64,000 bases of DNA from Clitopilus passeckerianus (lineage: Eukaryota; Basidiomycota; Agaricomycetes; Agaricales; Entolomataceae), in contig CALYLX010000147.1 of NCBI GenBank assembly GCA_944990035.1, positions 1 to 64,000 on the forward strand, read 5' to 3'. Below are positions 38,632 through 51,100 of the stretch, in pieces (position 1 is the first letter of the stretch; the number at the start of each line of letters is the position of its first letter). The translations under genes were made by a program, and so were the position numbers. Below the pieces are notes generated by a model. The model was not told the origin of the DNA. It did not search any database and saw only the letters and a list, made by a program, of their open reading frames with translations.

Positions 38632-39581
38632 CTTGCCGAAGAGGTAAGATGTAAATGAAGGACTTGAGGTGAGATTTAACGAGTGTATGTGCCAATCTCA
38701 AAGAATTTCAGCACTGCGAGATTTTCTGAGAGTTCTAGCTGTAGCTCAGCATGGGTTACGGTGTCAAAAAGTGGAGAACGCGTAGAGCTCGTTGTTCGTC
38801 GCCAATCCCGCCGTCACCAAGCAAAGGTGATCTACAGACCACGTGTGGATGACTTCATGAAGATTGGATCAGTAGCACAGCCACATTCGACGACTCCTGC
38901 CAAGTCAAGTCCGTGGCAAGTTTGCCCAGTAGCGCACACCTAATGGTGTCAAGCCCAAACAAGCCTTGTAGGTCCTGCCAATCATACAATGCTCAGGAAA
39001 CAATAATAGCAAGGATCTGGGAAGCGGTTACCTCGTATCATTGCAGAATCGTAGCGCCTGTTTCCGAGCCTTCTAAACCTTTCAAGTAACGGCGGATACA
39101 CTCTGATGCAGGCCAGCGGAAGAGCACCGTGCCACGATCTTCGATAACGTCGAACCTGTTCGGTTCTCTCAAGAGAGCGTAAAAGTCCGACTTTGACGTG
39201 TTTGGAGGCATGACGAGGTCTCATTGTATCCTTCTTGTCTCGGCCGCGGCGATATGCTTGATGTATTCAAGGCCTGTGTGTCCCAACCACAGGTGGTCCA
39301 TAGTGCTACAAATAGCATGATCCTCCTCGGTCCAAGGTGGCCTCTCGTGAGACATGTATAGAAGAATGCTGCGCAAGTTAACTAGGAAGACGGTCTCGAC
39401 AAGAAGGTTATATTTGTTGAAGAAGGAGATGGTGCCGAAAGTTGCTTTTCTACCGTCGAATCATACCCTTTTTGTTATACGGGCAACCTTTATGCGTGCC
39501 TGTCCTGCCTTATAAATAGTGAAATTATCATAATACAAGCGCGAGAACAAGACACTCGTGCACTAGCGCCTCTCACCGAGC
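38632..39581. other. Intergenic 950 bp with two small protein-like ORFs of doubtful status
   Basis: Should include the promoter of the GPI-protein gene and the 3' UTR of the oxidoreductase gene. Two minus-strand ORFs starting with ATG (39355-39221, 44 aa, and 39211-39038, 57 aa) have protein-like composition and lie end to end. I could not splice them into one frame or recognise them, so no gene is claimed. Confidence 0.4.
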
Positions 39582-41304
39582 CTACTCAACCGCGACTCGT
39601 ACAACCACTTTACCCATATTCCGACCATCAAACACATCTTCCATTGCCTTTCCTACATTCTCCAGGCCCTTAGTGACATCCTCCAGGTACCTGATCTCAC
39701 CGGAGGCGATTTTTGAAGGTATAGTGGCGTGGAACTCGGAGAGGTACTTTGACTCAAGTTCGTCGACGAAGAAACCGTAGAGTTTGATGGCTTTGCGGAT
39801 TACTTCCATGAGATTCTGGGGGGAAGGGGTAAGGAGAGCGAGGAGGGAGAAGGGGGGACGAACATGGATTGGTTTTTCGTTCGAGTTGTATCCTGATCGT
39901 TCATATTCAATAAGCACATATTCGGGAGATTCCATTGAAGAGGACATACCCGATATCATGCCACATTCCTGGGTAAATTGCAGGATGTTTGTTCTGGTAC
40001 TCAAGATTGTGAATTAATGTACTCACTATAAACCTCGCGCCTGTTCTCGCTGCTCGTAGAGCTGCGTCAAGGGTCTCTCCACCAACATTATCCCAATATC
40101 TGTCAGGTTTCAGTTCATGATCAGTGTGGCATGCCTCCCATGAAAAATGCAGACGCACATATCAATGGGCCCTTCTTGTGAGAGAACCACCTCCGTCTTG
40201 GTTGTCTTGTAATTAAATGCGACGTCCGCTCCAATCTCTCTCATGAACTTGACCTTTTCGTCAGATCCTGCCGAGGCGATGACTTTGAGTCCCTCTTGTT
40301 TTGCGAGTTGGATGACTAGCCTGTGTCATATACAGGGCGATTTGATTGTGAGCGGGAAGGAAATAAGAAGAGGATCTCACGATCCGACGGGGCCTACATG
40401 TATGATTAGGTTCGAAGACAAACAAAGCGACCTTGAGAAGAGAGTCATTCACCTGCTCCGGTAGTCACGAACACAATGTCTCCCTAAGATGATTTTGATT
40501 AGAGCATTCTAGTGCGACATCGGGGAGGATACCTTTCTCGCTGCTGAATATTCCTTCCAGCCGAAATACGCTGTCTGGCCTTGCGTCGCAGCTATTATCA
40601 GCTCTTCCCAGCCTTCACTCAATGAGATTTTGAGCACCTGGCATCCCGGCCACACCCACGTAAGTCGACCATGGCAAGCCTTCCGTGTTCACGAGAACTT
40701 GATATTCGTCAAGATCCTTGATGACGTTGTACTCGCAATGAGCTGTTGTACAAATCCTTCTTGTGAGTACGATACTTGGGAACCAATAGAAGACAAACGT
40801 AGTGAGCCATGGATATGATCTCCAGGCCGGAATCTCTCGTTTTCTGAGCGTAGGACTAATCCGACACCCAAACCCGAAATACTGAGGGAGACATTGACTC
40901 AGCAATGAATTCAAGTACGACTCGGCTAAAAAGATGAACGAACGGTTCTCCGATGGTATACGCCGACTTCAAAGTGACGAGTCCAATTAAGACCAAGGAG
41001 CCTGAAATGACCAGAGAGTAAAGCAAGCGTACAGTGTAACTCTTTATAACTGGAGATCGCATTTTCTCCCGAAGGTACGGGTCTATGGAGAGGACGAGCG
41101 CTTTGACAAGGATACCACCTTCAAGGCCGACCTGGTCCAAGTCGATGGATGTCGACCTATCATGGGCGAGTGTCCTTGAGAATACAGGAAGTCCTAATCC
41201 GTCCCAGTCGAACGCAGGAGCCCAAAAAGCAATCGATAGCAGAGCTCACCCGAAGGAATCGCGTTGAATAAGACTCGGCCGTTCTTGGTCACTCCCATCG
41301 TCAT
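39582..41304 (-). CDS. MDR-family NADP-dependent oxidoreductase (leukotriene B4 dehydrogenase / alkenal reductase type)
   Basis: Zinc-independent medium-chain reductase that typically reduces activated C=C bonds of alpha,beta-unsaturated carbonyls with NADPH. Twelve exons (41304-41250, 41193-41033, 40966-40944, 40881-40799, 40742-40638, 40579-40533, 40483-40453, 40393-40381, 40320-40159, 40099-40027, 39968-39864, 39815-39582) give 363 residues, the usual length. Motifs: NGRVLFNAIPSG, VLSIDPYLREKMR, TIGEPISGLGVG, the substrate-loop GVAGMPGQTAYFGW, the nucleotide-binding VFVTTGAGPVGS, and the NADP-contacting IDIYWDNVGGETLD. The C-terminal EVIRKAIKLYGFFVD helix follows. Odd point: exon 8 is only 13 nt and exon 3 only 23 nt. 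The alternative ATG six bases downstream (41298) cannot be excluded. No zinc-ligand cysteines are present. Confidence 0.92.
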
Positions 41305-42525
41305 CGGGGTAGCTGAAGAGAAGCAGAAAGTGTGAGTCACTTCAATTTACGTGACTGATAGGGATCTAAAACGGAGCAATGACCCTGGTCGAAAGCTTAT
41401 TTTGAACTTGGAGGGATCAGTACAAATAACGACTATAGATTTCTGAGTTTTACCCTTGAGTACGATATTTGCGTTAGGGAGAAAAAAAAGGTATTTGACG
41501 TTGGTTATGAACTGAACACGACCATTCTTGACAAGGCTCTCTAGCTCCAGAGCCTCCGATGTGCGCTCAGTTCTGGCGGAATGACCTCAAGATCGTGTTG
41601 TCTCCCCTGGCTAACTACTTTTTGCAATGACACACATCATAGTCAAGCCTTACGATCGCTCGTCTCCCTACGTGGTTGTCAATGGTTGGCACTTGGTGAA
41701 TGGCTTGTGATGAGGAATGGGGGCCTGTACTAATAGGTAGAAGAGACGTTCTTAACTGCCTTATCTAATGGCTACCGCACCCCGAAAGGTAGGTGGTCTC
41801 ATATTCGTCGGTTTGCCGAGTGCTCTATTGGGGAGCAGGCTGGGCAAACCAACAAATACGAGATTAGGCAACTGCTAGCACCATTTCTCCAGCGCTTGAC
41901 AAGACACCTCCCCTGGGCCCTGAGAGAGGAGTGGTCTCGTCAAGAGACAGAGAAACGACAACGGCGAATGTCAAATAAGCAATTCATGTCCTTCTGTTAG
42001 AACTGTTCTGGGTGGTTGCCGCCTTTCGTTCGGGTCAGAGGGCGGCTTGCTTGAGTGGCAGAGGTCAACCTAGCAATTGCATCAAAGGCTGACTAGTGAC
42101 TCTTCGTCCGGATTTGAAACCCACCAGAGATGATCCAAAGACTCAGGAGTCCAGCACGTTGAAGATTTGCCCTGAATCACTTTAGTTGATAGTCGATTCT
42201 CCTTGTCCATAGTAAGTGGCTAGCCAGCCAAGATGTAACGTTTTATAAAATGCGAAACAAATTCAAAGCGTGAATATTCGTATCTGGGACTACAAATGAA
42301 ATCGTACAAACAACGCGATAATAATTAATAATCTCGTTACCTGAAGCACATAATATATGTATACATCCAAAGTATATTATCGTGCAGTCGTTATCGTAAA
42401 CCTGACATGAATGAGAATAGTTTCAGTCTAATTGAGTCCAATGCGCCCAATGCAGCAACCAGCCCAAGAATGGACAATGTCGTACCGTGCCGAATGGAAG
42501 GGCAGGCGAGGTTTTCGTCCATCTC
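41305..42525. other. Intergenic 1.2 kb with a strong inverted repeat
   Basis: Lies between the oxidoreductase start and the CorA-like stop. No coding potential was recognised. It contains the hairpin listed separately at 41797-41863 and an AT-rich segment (about 42180-42400) that probably includes the CorA-like 3' UTR. Confidence 0.55.
41797..41863. repeat. Imperfect 21-bp inverted repeat with nested stem
   Basis: Left arm 41797-41817 and right arm 41843-41863 pair over 21 positions with three mismatches, all transitions (two tolerable as G:U in RNA on one strand). A second 5-bp stem, TGCTC (41821-41825) with GAGCA (41833-41837), is nested inside and closes a 7-nt loop. It folds into one long hairpin in intergenic DNA. 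It could be a small-RNA precursor or the core of a small decayed MITE. Confidence 0.6.
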
Positions 42526-45128
42526 CTATCTCCTCCTACCACTAAATAACCTAAGGTCGAAGGTCCGGGCCCTCCGAATCGGTGGGAATCCTGGATCTAC
42601 CTCCTCTTCTTCTGGTTTCTTTTTATTCAGTCCGCCTTTGACAACGTCGATCACGAGTTTGAATGGCCAGCCAAGTCGTATAAAGACCGATGTGTTGGCC
42701 TCGTACATCCATTTGCTTTGGAAGGCGATGATAATCCAGATGGTGGCTGCTGTAAGGGAAAGTGCCGTCCCAATGTAATGTCCGAGGCTGCCCTTCGTGT
42801 CGTCGTCAAATTCTTTGACGTTCATACCAAAGACGGCCTAGGGGGCGGGCCGGGTTAGGAGTCGTTCCAGGCTGTGGAGGAGAGTTAGGAACGGGTGCTC
42901 ACAGCAATGAATGACGCGGGCAAGAAAATCATGGTCAGATAAGCAATCTGCTTCATCTATTATCGATGCGCTCAGTAAGGAGGTTGGCTGGAATAATGTA
43001 GTGAATATTTACCGCTGAAAGTAAATGCTAATTAGCGATCACATCGCAGACATATGAAACCTCAGTGCTAACCTGCGGAATCCTTTACTGCTGCCTCGGT
43101 CATTTTCTGCATACGTTGACTGTCATCAATGTTGACACTGCTGAAGACCTAGGTCGTACCCCACAATCAACACAACATTTTTGGGTGTGCACTTCTGAGA
43201 ATTACTCACGAGGTTCATGACATTTTTCAACCTTTTGTCCTGCATCGATCGGCCATGCTCAAGACGGTCGATTTCACTGACCAGGTTTGCACACTCCCTG
43301 TTCATCATCGTCGTGTTGTGCTTTTGAACATCCTCAGGGAAAGAATCCATCGCCGGGTTCCTCGTGTCGCGTACAAATTCAATAGTCTTCTTGAGATCCT
43401 CGAGAAGGGACGAGTAGTAGAGGAGGTGAGCACGGATGACATGGAGCTCCTGGGTGACGACGATGTCGTACGACTGTATAACATTGGCTTCCTGTATGCA
43501 AAATAAGTCTGCTTCAATGCCTTGATGGAAGGACATAAAGGCCATACCAGGGAGCAGATATGGATATAGAGGTCTTGAAGAGCTTGGTCCCAGGCATATA
43601 TCGTATGCCATATGAAAGTCAGGAGAACGAAAGTCGGGTCTGGGCAAGTTTGGAACATCTTCTGCCAGTAAACACTTTGGCCTACAGGAAAACATAAGTG
43701 GCCTGGGTGAGCAATGCTTGAAATGCAAGGACGCACCTGCATATCTGATCCTCTCGTGAAGATACTTGGCCTCCGTCGTAGGGTGGTCTTCGATTTGAGG
43801 ATGATAAGAGATAATCGTGCTGTCCTCTACGTTCCTTATGAGATGCACTGAAAGCAAATCAAGTACCAGTTTGCGACGGCCTGAAATTAGCAACGGACAT
43901 CAGGATCTGCAACGACCCAAGAGCATGCACCGGCGAAACATGAACTCACTGGACCGCAGTTTCAGAGGTGCCTGCGTGTCAATCATCTGTTCCGCTGCGG
44001 ATATGAGCGTGCGTCAATATGGTGGTATGCAGCGTGGATAGCACAAGCAACGCACTGAGGGTGGAACCTCCGTCTCGTTCCATGTCGATTAAAACTGATC
44101 CCGGGGGTGTAATTCCACCATCTCCCGGGGCTCTGTCGCGCTCGACGGATTTTAAGAATGTAACGCAGATGGTGATATCTGTTGAGGTTGATCAGTTAGC
44201 CACCGGGAGGTCTCTAAGTGATAGGCAACGTACGGTCTCCCTTTTTGTATTGAGGGTCCTCTTGGTAGCGGGAAGGTATCCAGTTCAGCGAAGCTGAGTA
44301 GAAGAAGGGTTCGATATTGTATCTGGAAACTGTGCGTCGGAAAAAATTGCAATTTGGTCATAAAACGAACTTACTTTGCTCCGAGCATTTGCATTACAGG
44401 TCCTGTGAGATTCTCTATGAAAAGAGCGCGGACACGGTTGTTTTCAGGGTTCTAATAAAGCAACATAAAAAAGGTTCCGAATTCATTCCTGCAAGATAAT
44501 GAAAAACAAATTATGTTCGTAGCGAACGAAAATGCGGTCTTTCGAGCCAGGAAATAGCTGGGAAAAGGGCGCAAATGAACCTACCTTTGCCCCTACAATT
44601 TTCTGCCAGGTTTTATCCTTATCCTGCTCCTTCGCTTCCAGGGAGTCGGCATTCATAAAGAATCCTTCGTTATTGACATCTACGTGGTATATTCGGCATG
44701 GCTCATGCCTGTTGTAAGTCTTTTTGAGATTTATGATTCTAGCCCGTTCTTGCTGGCTATCCGTCCAGTTCGGAAATCGAGATTGAGGATACCCTTTCCA
44801 ACACCCTCCGCAATCCTTGTGATCGCAAAGCGGTGGAATGGGCGGCGTTTCAGCATTCAGCTGCTGTATGTCGATATCTATTCAAATGGCAGCCCAAAAT
44901 AAATCGGCAAAAGAAATGCGATAATTGAACAATTAGGCGCAGCAAAAAGAGCTAGCACTACACACCATCTGAGATGTCAATCCACGGCCAGGGTGCAGAG
45001 GGTGCAGCATGGCGATGCGAGGGTACGGGGATCCGCTTCTTCCTCGCAATACTCTCTTCGAGCTCTCGTTTATAGTTGAAGTTTCCGACGCCATGTATCG
45101 CCTGGGTCTGGAGGCTGTGGGTGGACAT
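42526..45128 (-). CDS. CorA-like divalent metal-ion transporter
   Basis: Thirteen exons (45128-44966, 44877-44585, 44451-44375, 44322-44234, 44178-44056, 43994-43950, 43880-43737, 43681-43548, 43491-43210, 43148-43073, 43014-43013, 42956-42903, 42837-42526) give 597 residues. The large N-terminal part forms the cytosolic alpha/beta and helical funnel (DNLTGP-like ENLTGPVMQMLG, NIEPFFYSASLNWIPSR, RRKLVLDLLSVHLIRNVEDS). The last two transmembrane helices are AYLTMIFLPASFIAAVF, immediately followed by the signature GMN loop, and IGTALSLTAATIWIIIAF. The tail is basic and acidic and cytosolic. Members move Mg2+ or related cations. Between exons 10 and 12 the frame is restored only by a 2-nt exon (CG) flanked by two normal-looking introns of 58 and 56 nt, yielding the family sequence DSA-A-MKQI. 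It diverges from the ArsB-type permease. Confidence 0.88.
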
Positions 45129-45725
45129 GGTGGTTGTCAAAGTGGGTCCAAAGCTACAATACAGCCTTTGTTCAGATTCTAAGCTCTTGAGGACAGCTTG
45201 GAGCCCACAACGACCAAGACCTGGAGAAGGTGGTGGAAAGAAGAAGAGGGTCGTTTAACGCCTGCCCAGCGCACGTTGATAACGTTGGCATCTCAGGCGC
45301 TAAGCATTACATTATTCAAAGCTTGGGAAAAGGCCATGTTTTTTTCTAATGGAGATAGGTTGATGATAGTGACATGGGGTCCCCCACGTCGCCTTGTAAT
45401 TGTCTTGAAGTAGTAATGGTTGTAAACGTCAAGCTATGCTCTCATTTAACTGAAAGAGCCGCTGGAGGGTCTCTAAAGACTGCGTAAATATGGACTTGGG
45501 AAATGTAAATTTTTGGACTACTATTGCTTGCTGTGCCTCGTGGCAGACCACCATCATTCCAGAGTCCGCGCGGCATAACCTTATATACGTTATAGCTGAT
45601 CCCGTGTCAAAAAGTGCTGTGAAGGTTTGCTTGGCAGGAAAACCGAGGTGTGTTCTTCGAGCCACTACATATACCTCAAGCTTGAGGAAACTTGGCCATT
45701 GGGTGCATGCAGCTTACGATTCCAG
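45129..45725. promoter_or_regulatory. Divergent promoter region of two transporter genes
   Basis: 597 bp separate the start codons of the CorA-like gene (minus) and the permease gene (plus). No gene was recognised inside. Co-regulation of the two transporters from this region is possible but not shown. Confidence 0.5.
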
Positions 45726-47650
45726 ATGATTACTCGGTTTTCTATCGTTACTCTAATTCTTTTCTTCATCTCAACATTCTTCGTCATCCAAGCCGTCTCT
45801 TTTTATATTCGACTACCATGGCTGGGCCGCAGAAGAATTTGGATAAATCTCACAACCGCCCCAATTCTTGCCATCGCAATTCTATGGGCGTCTCAATGCT
45901 TGGGCGCTACGCAAATTAGAGACGGTATTGTTGGCACAGGTGCGTTTCGTCTCGATCCGGGTAGCCAGCACCAGTGAACCTTAATTTTGCAGATGACATT
46001 AAACCCTACAATATCCTGATTTTGTTCAGTTCACTGGCATACATGGCTATAACACTGGATCACACAGGTATCCTCGAAGCTGCCGCATTCTGGGTCAGCA
46101 ACAAAGGCGGTTCAAATACCCAGAAGCTGTACTTCTATTTCTATGTCATGCTCATCGTGGTTAGCGTTATTATCGGCAACGATCCTGTCATCCTATCTGG
46201 GACCGCTTTCCTCGTATACTACACCAAGGCCGCTGGGCTGAAGCCCATGGCTTGGATTATTTCTGAATTCGCCGCTGCCAACACCTCAAGTATGGTCCTG
46301 TTCGTTGGTAACCCCACCAACGTCGTTATTTGTGAAGGCTTCCGCGTGAATGACGCTGCTTTCACGGCCTACACCATTCTTCCGTTCCTGGGATGCACTG
46401 TGGCATCTTTTATCGCCTTGGCCATTCAATTCAGGAAGGACAAACATCTCCCACGCAAAATCCCCCACACCGGAAAGCTTGACGTTCGCAAGGCACTGCG
46501 GGACCCCATCGGTGCGCTCATTGGGAGCATAATCCTCGGCGCATGTCTTGCCGTCATCATCATCGTCTCATTCTTCAAAGTCGATGTGTGGAAGATTTCC
46601 CTGCCGTTCGCTGTTGCGAAACTCATCTTTGACATTTGCTGGGACTTTTACCGACATAAGACCGGCAAATTAGCGCAATCTGGTGCAGACGAAGCAGAAA
46701 GCACTGAAGCTCAGATTAAACGTGCAATGACCGATGGGGCATATCAGCCTGATGATGAGGAACGACCTGCCAAAGAGGATACCCACGATATACCCAGAAC
46801 CGGATCTCCGGAACCTCACCTTGATGAACTCCAGCATGATCAAGAGACACATCCCCCTTCTAAAGGTTCGACACTTGCTTCCGATGCAAGCAAGGCGTTG
46901 GCCGATTCCCTGACATTGACCACAGATTCGACGAAGCTCGACCATGAAATCACAATACCCACCCCTGACGAACCACTGAAACGAAGACAACGAACCATAC
47001 AGCTGGACGAACCGCCACGAACTTCGATTGACAAACGCGGCGACTCTACAAAGGAGGCGCCCGTACCCCCACTTGAACCCGAGACGAAACCCCTCTTCCC
47101 AAAACTCAATGCCTGGTGGGCAGCAAAATGGGATGCCTTCTCACATCGTTTCCCCACACTCGCCGTCGCGATCCCCAGATTACCCTTTGCACTTATACCC
47201 TTTGCATTTTCCCAATTCATTCTCATTGAGGCCCTTTCACGGCAGGGCTGGATCGAGGTCTTCTCAAGATGGCTGATGATAGCTACCAAAGGACACATGC
47301 ATGCTACTATATGGATCGTTGGCATCCTCGGCGTCATCCTATGCAATATTGCAGGCACCAACATTGGTGCCACTATTCTCCTTACAAAAGTCGTTCGTGG
47401 AGCTGGCCTGACTTCTGATACCGAACGAGCTGCTGCAATCGCGTTGGCTGTTGCAAGTAACATTGGTGCAGTCAGCTTTACGTTCTCAGCAAGTTTGGCT
47501 GGGTTACTGTGGGACACGATACTGAGACAGAAGGGCATCAAAGTGAAGCAGTGGGAGTTCGCCATGTGGAACATGGCACCTTTGGCTGCAATGACGAGTG
47601 TTGGGCTGGCCATTGTGTCCGCGGAGATGGCAGTACTTTATAGAAATTGA
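45726..47650 (+). CDS. ArsB/NhaD-type anion permease, paralogue 1 (intact)
   Basis: Two exons (45726-45939, 45993-47650; 53-nt intron) give 623 residues. It is a polytopic membrane protein of the ion-transporter superfamily. It has hydrophobic helices from the N-terminus (VTLILFFISTFFVIQAV) and the conserved LAYMAITLDHTGILEAAAFW. The characteristic half-repeat motifs follow: GNDPVILSGTAFLVYYT with AANTSSMVLFVGNPTNVVI in the first half, and NIAGTNIGATILLTKVV with VASNIGAVSFTFSASLAGLLW in the second. A hydrophilic loop (about residues 310-470) separates the halves. Fungal members are often annotated as arsenite or citrate-type permeases; the substrate cannot be read from sequence. A diverged paralogue lies downstream in the same orientation, beyond a transposon. 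Confidence 0.88.
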
Positions 47651-47790
47651 ATCAAGAATAATGACTTATTTGCTACCTGGGTCGCTATCTTTTTAAACTA
47701 TATACCAGTGTCAAGATATATAGCTCATTGCTGTAGCCCGAGGTACACTCATAGTCGATGAAACTACCAGTTTTGGTATGTCGACAGGGA

Positions 47791-47798
47791 CAATACTA
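47791..47798. repeat. Target-site duplication, left copy
   Basis: CAATACTA directly abuts the first base of the left terminal inverted repeat and is repeated exactly after the right one at 53735-53742. Confidence 0.9.
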
Positions 47799-47828
47799 GG
47801 CACTTTAACTATAGTTGGGGGTTCGCGA
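47799..47828 (+). repeat. Left terminal inverted repeat
   Basis: Pairs with 53705-53734 on the opposite strand, 26 of 30 positions identical. Starts GGCACTTTAACTAT and continues through a G-run and a CGCGA motif before similarity ends. Confidence 0.9.
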
Positions 47829-48101
47829 AGCGTTTCGAAAAAATTAATTAATTAATTGCCGATGGAGCGAGGGAGAACGGAAATTAATTGATGAGGTACA
47901 TGTACTACCGTATCGTAGCAACCACCAGCCCGACGAGACCAAAGAAATCGGCAGGAAATCAGTGAACGGGTAGCCTTACCAAAGAAAAGTATTGATTATA
48001 TTGCAATTGAGTATCGGAATGCGTTTCGTAGACTGCAAAATGTTTTCCGAGTCAGAATTAGCACTTGAACACCTACACAGACAGAAATATCAAACATACC
48101 T

Positions 48102-51100
48102 TCATGAACCGCTTGCACTGGAGCCAGCAAAGTTTGGACAGTAGTGTTCTCCGCCTCTCCCCTTACATTTGTCTCCGCCACAGCAAAGACAAGTTCGGGG
48201 CTTGTGGTACATCACCCGTGATAGGCCCAAGTTTGGACCTGGATGAAAATCACTTGGTTGAGCCCGTTTCTTCCCCTTGTCACGAGAGCCTGAGGATGCT
48301 GACCCTGCAGCCACTGGCAGGGTTTGTTGGAAACGGTGCGCTGAAGAATTCTTGAACACAAGTGCAGTCGGAGCCTGACTACCAGTGCTGCTTCTAGGTC
48401 CACTCTGCTCTGCCGGTGGGTTGGATGTATTGATCATTGTCCAGTCAGCGGGTATAGCTGGACGTGGTAGCGGGAGAGCCGTGATTTGAGCAGCAACCAG
48501 AGTACGCTCAGCAATTGGGATAGGTGGGATAGCAGAGCGGTCTGGAGTAAGATTAGAGGCAACTTGCTGGAATGTAGCACGATAGGGTTCGAAGCTGTTC
48601 TTCTCATTTCTTGTTTCCAACCATGATTTATAGAAGTTCTTCAAGTGTTCAGGAAGCTAATGGAACAAATATGGAGCACTTAGTTAGTACTATCAACGTA
48701 TGTTCAAGTACTACATAGACATACCTTGTAGAACACTTTTACTCTGTCAGATTTTGCAGACCATTGAGCGGTCAATGTTATCCAATTTGGCTTTAAACCA
48801 TGTGTAAAGGGACCATCCGGCCTGAGGAACTCTCTGAACAAAGCATGTTCCTCTTGGGTGTGGACGGGGAGAACAGCAAACCGAGTTTCTTGTTGTATAG
48901 CAAGGTTATAGTGGCGGATTTTGTTGTCTTTGGCATGCTGAACGGAAAAGCTGTCCATACCAAGGGTTTGTTTGGAAGCAGGAGACAGAGGAAGAATACC
49001 AAAGGTCTCCCGGGATGGTCGGTAGTTAGTACCGTTGACCCACCCAACAAGAGAAGGTTCCAGGGTAGTTGGGTCAAACATGTCTCGAGTAACATCGATA
49101 AGGTCTGCAAGGTGGTTCCGAGTCCAGATATCAAATGATCCTTGAAACGGCTTTCCTGTGCGGTTTAGAGTCCCAACCTAAGTAGTTTAGAATGCCACTG
49201 TACTAAGCTTGTAAGGATAACAGTACTTACTACAAGGTTGTGATGACTGCAGTAATCACGAAGGAGGTTGGCTGCAAACTGCGGTGAGGCACAATATGAG
49301 CCAAAGCGCCTTGCTATGTTCTGGTGCACCCCACCCTCAACTCCATTTGTGCCCCGAAGACAGTGATAGAGTTGAAGACCAAACTTGTCTTTGCGATCGG
49401 GAGTGTAGAGTTTGACTCCACATGGGTCAGAATAGTAACCCGCATGGATGTTCTCAAGGATGTTCTTTGCCTTCAAGAATGATGCTTCATTGAAAAGTGG
49501 CTGACTGGTTGTCGCATCAACAAGTGGTCCATAGGTACGGATGACCTGTGCAACTCGAGGAGCTAGAACATCGGCCCGGGGACAAACCGTCGAACACGCT
49601 TCCAGACCCAGTTGGACTTCCAGAGAACCATCTGATCCCAGGTGATACCTTGAGTAGCTAAGAACCGCTCTACTGCAGCCTTATCCTCTGGGTCCGGAAT
49701 GAAAATAGCATCACGAAGAGCCCGGGCAAAGGCATGACGCAGACCATGAGTTCGTGAAATCTTGAACTGATCCATAAGATGCCAAATGTCCCCGAGCACT
49801 CGTGAGCGTAACTCTGGGTCTGAGTAGAGACCAGAGACGGTAGCTGCAGTAGTGGCAAGGGCAGCCGGGATGTATTTGTCTGCCAGAGACATTGCTGCAG
49901 AATCAGCAGCTGATGATGCTGTCAACTGCTCGGTCTCCGCATCGTGGCTGATCAATGCTGGCCATTGAAGCCGCTCAATATCATCCATACTCTCCTCCTC
50001 AGATAATAAGGAGGGATCAGGATGGGGCTCAATACCTTCAATAGGATCAGAGTAGGGATCATGGTTGGGAGTGTAAGGGTGGGGTGGAAGGGGCAGCGGG
50101 GTAAATCACGAACAGGTGCAATACCAAGTGCTATTTGAACATCCCGCATATCACAGAGCATCCGGTAAGGAAGAGGCTGAGCCACTTCAGAGATAGCTGT
50201 GTCCGCTTTCGAGGGTAATAGGGCACCTCGGACCAGGTATGCAGGTTGGATAATGGCCGTAATATTGATGAGAGTGCGGGTGCGGGTGACGTTCACACCA
50301 TTGTGCTTCTTGACGCTTGCACGATCTGGTGCAACGTAGCCAATGGCCACAACAGAAGAGCCATCCCGTGAGAGCAACTTCACCTGAGTGCCAGGAGGGG
50401 TGTCAAGGGATATGGGACGCTGTGAGGCCACACTGGTGATGTGCTCTTGGAGGGTCCAGGTTGCATATCCGTCAAGGCTTGCATACCGAATTGCATCACT
50501 GGATAGTTCATCCTCAACCCAGGCTGTACTAATGCGAACAGTTTCATTCTTGGAAATGTATCGCTTCAACAGAACGCCAACAAGATCCTGCAGAGAGGTG
50601 TTGGATCTTTGAGTCAGGTTGCGTTCATGGGCCATAGCGCCAAGCTCAATGGCTCCAGAAAATGGAGGGATGTCACGTTTTGTGTCAAACCCACAGTTTT
50701 TGAAAAGCCGGGTGAAGTCAGCTTTAATATGGACACCGTATTTTCGGATCCGAGGGCTTGAAGCAAGGCCAGCAAGGCTGAGGGAGGGTTGAGGTATCCA
50801 GTGGCTGTAAGAGGAAGTTTTGAAAGCTATAAAGTATTTAATTGATGAACATAGTTGCAGTCAATGCAGCTTACACAAATAAGATAAATCTTCTTATCCA
50901 CAACAAGTGTAACAACGGCAACGTAACCCTGGATTCCTTCATCGACCGGCCATTCCATGTCCATCCCCACATCAAAGTATTCTCCATCTCCAAGCCGACT
51001 AACCTGCTCCATTACGAGATTCATCTGGAAGGTGATCTGGAATGATGACTCCAGAATAACGATTGTCCAGTCCAAAGGTATGACAAGGGCATCCAGTGTA

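Noticed and set aside
38982..39355. Two small minus-strand ORFs as one gene
   Set aside because: They have protein-like composition, but no GT-AG intron joins them in frame and neither is recognisable.
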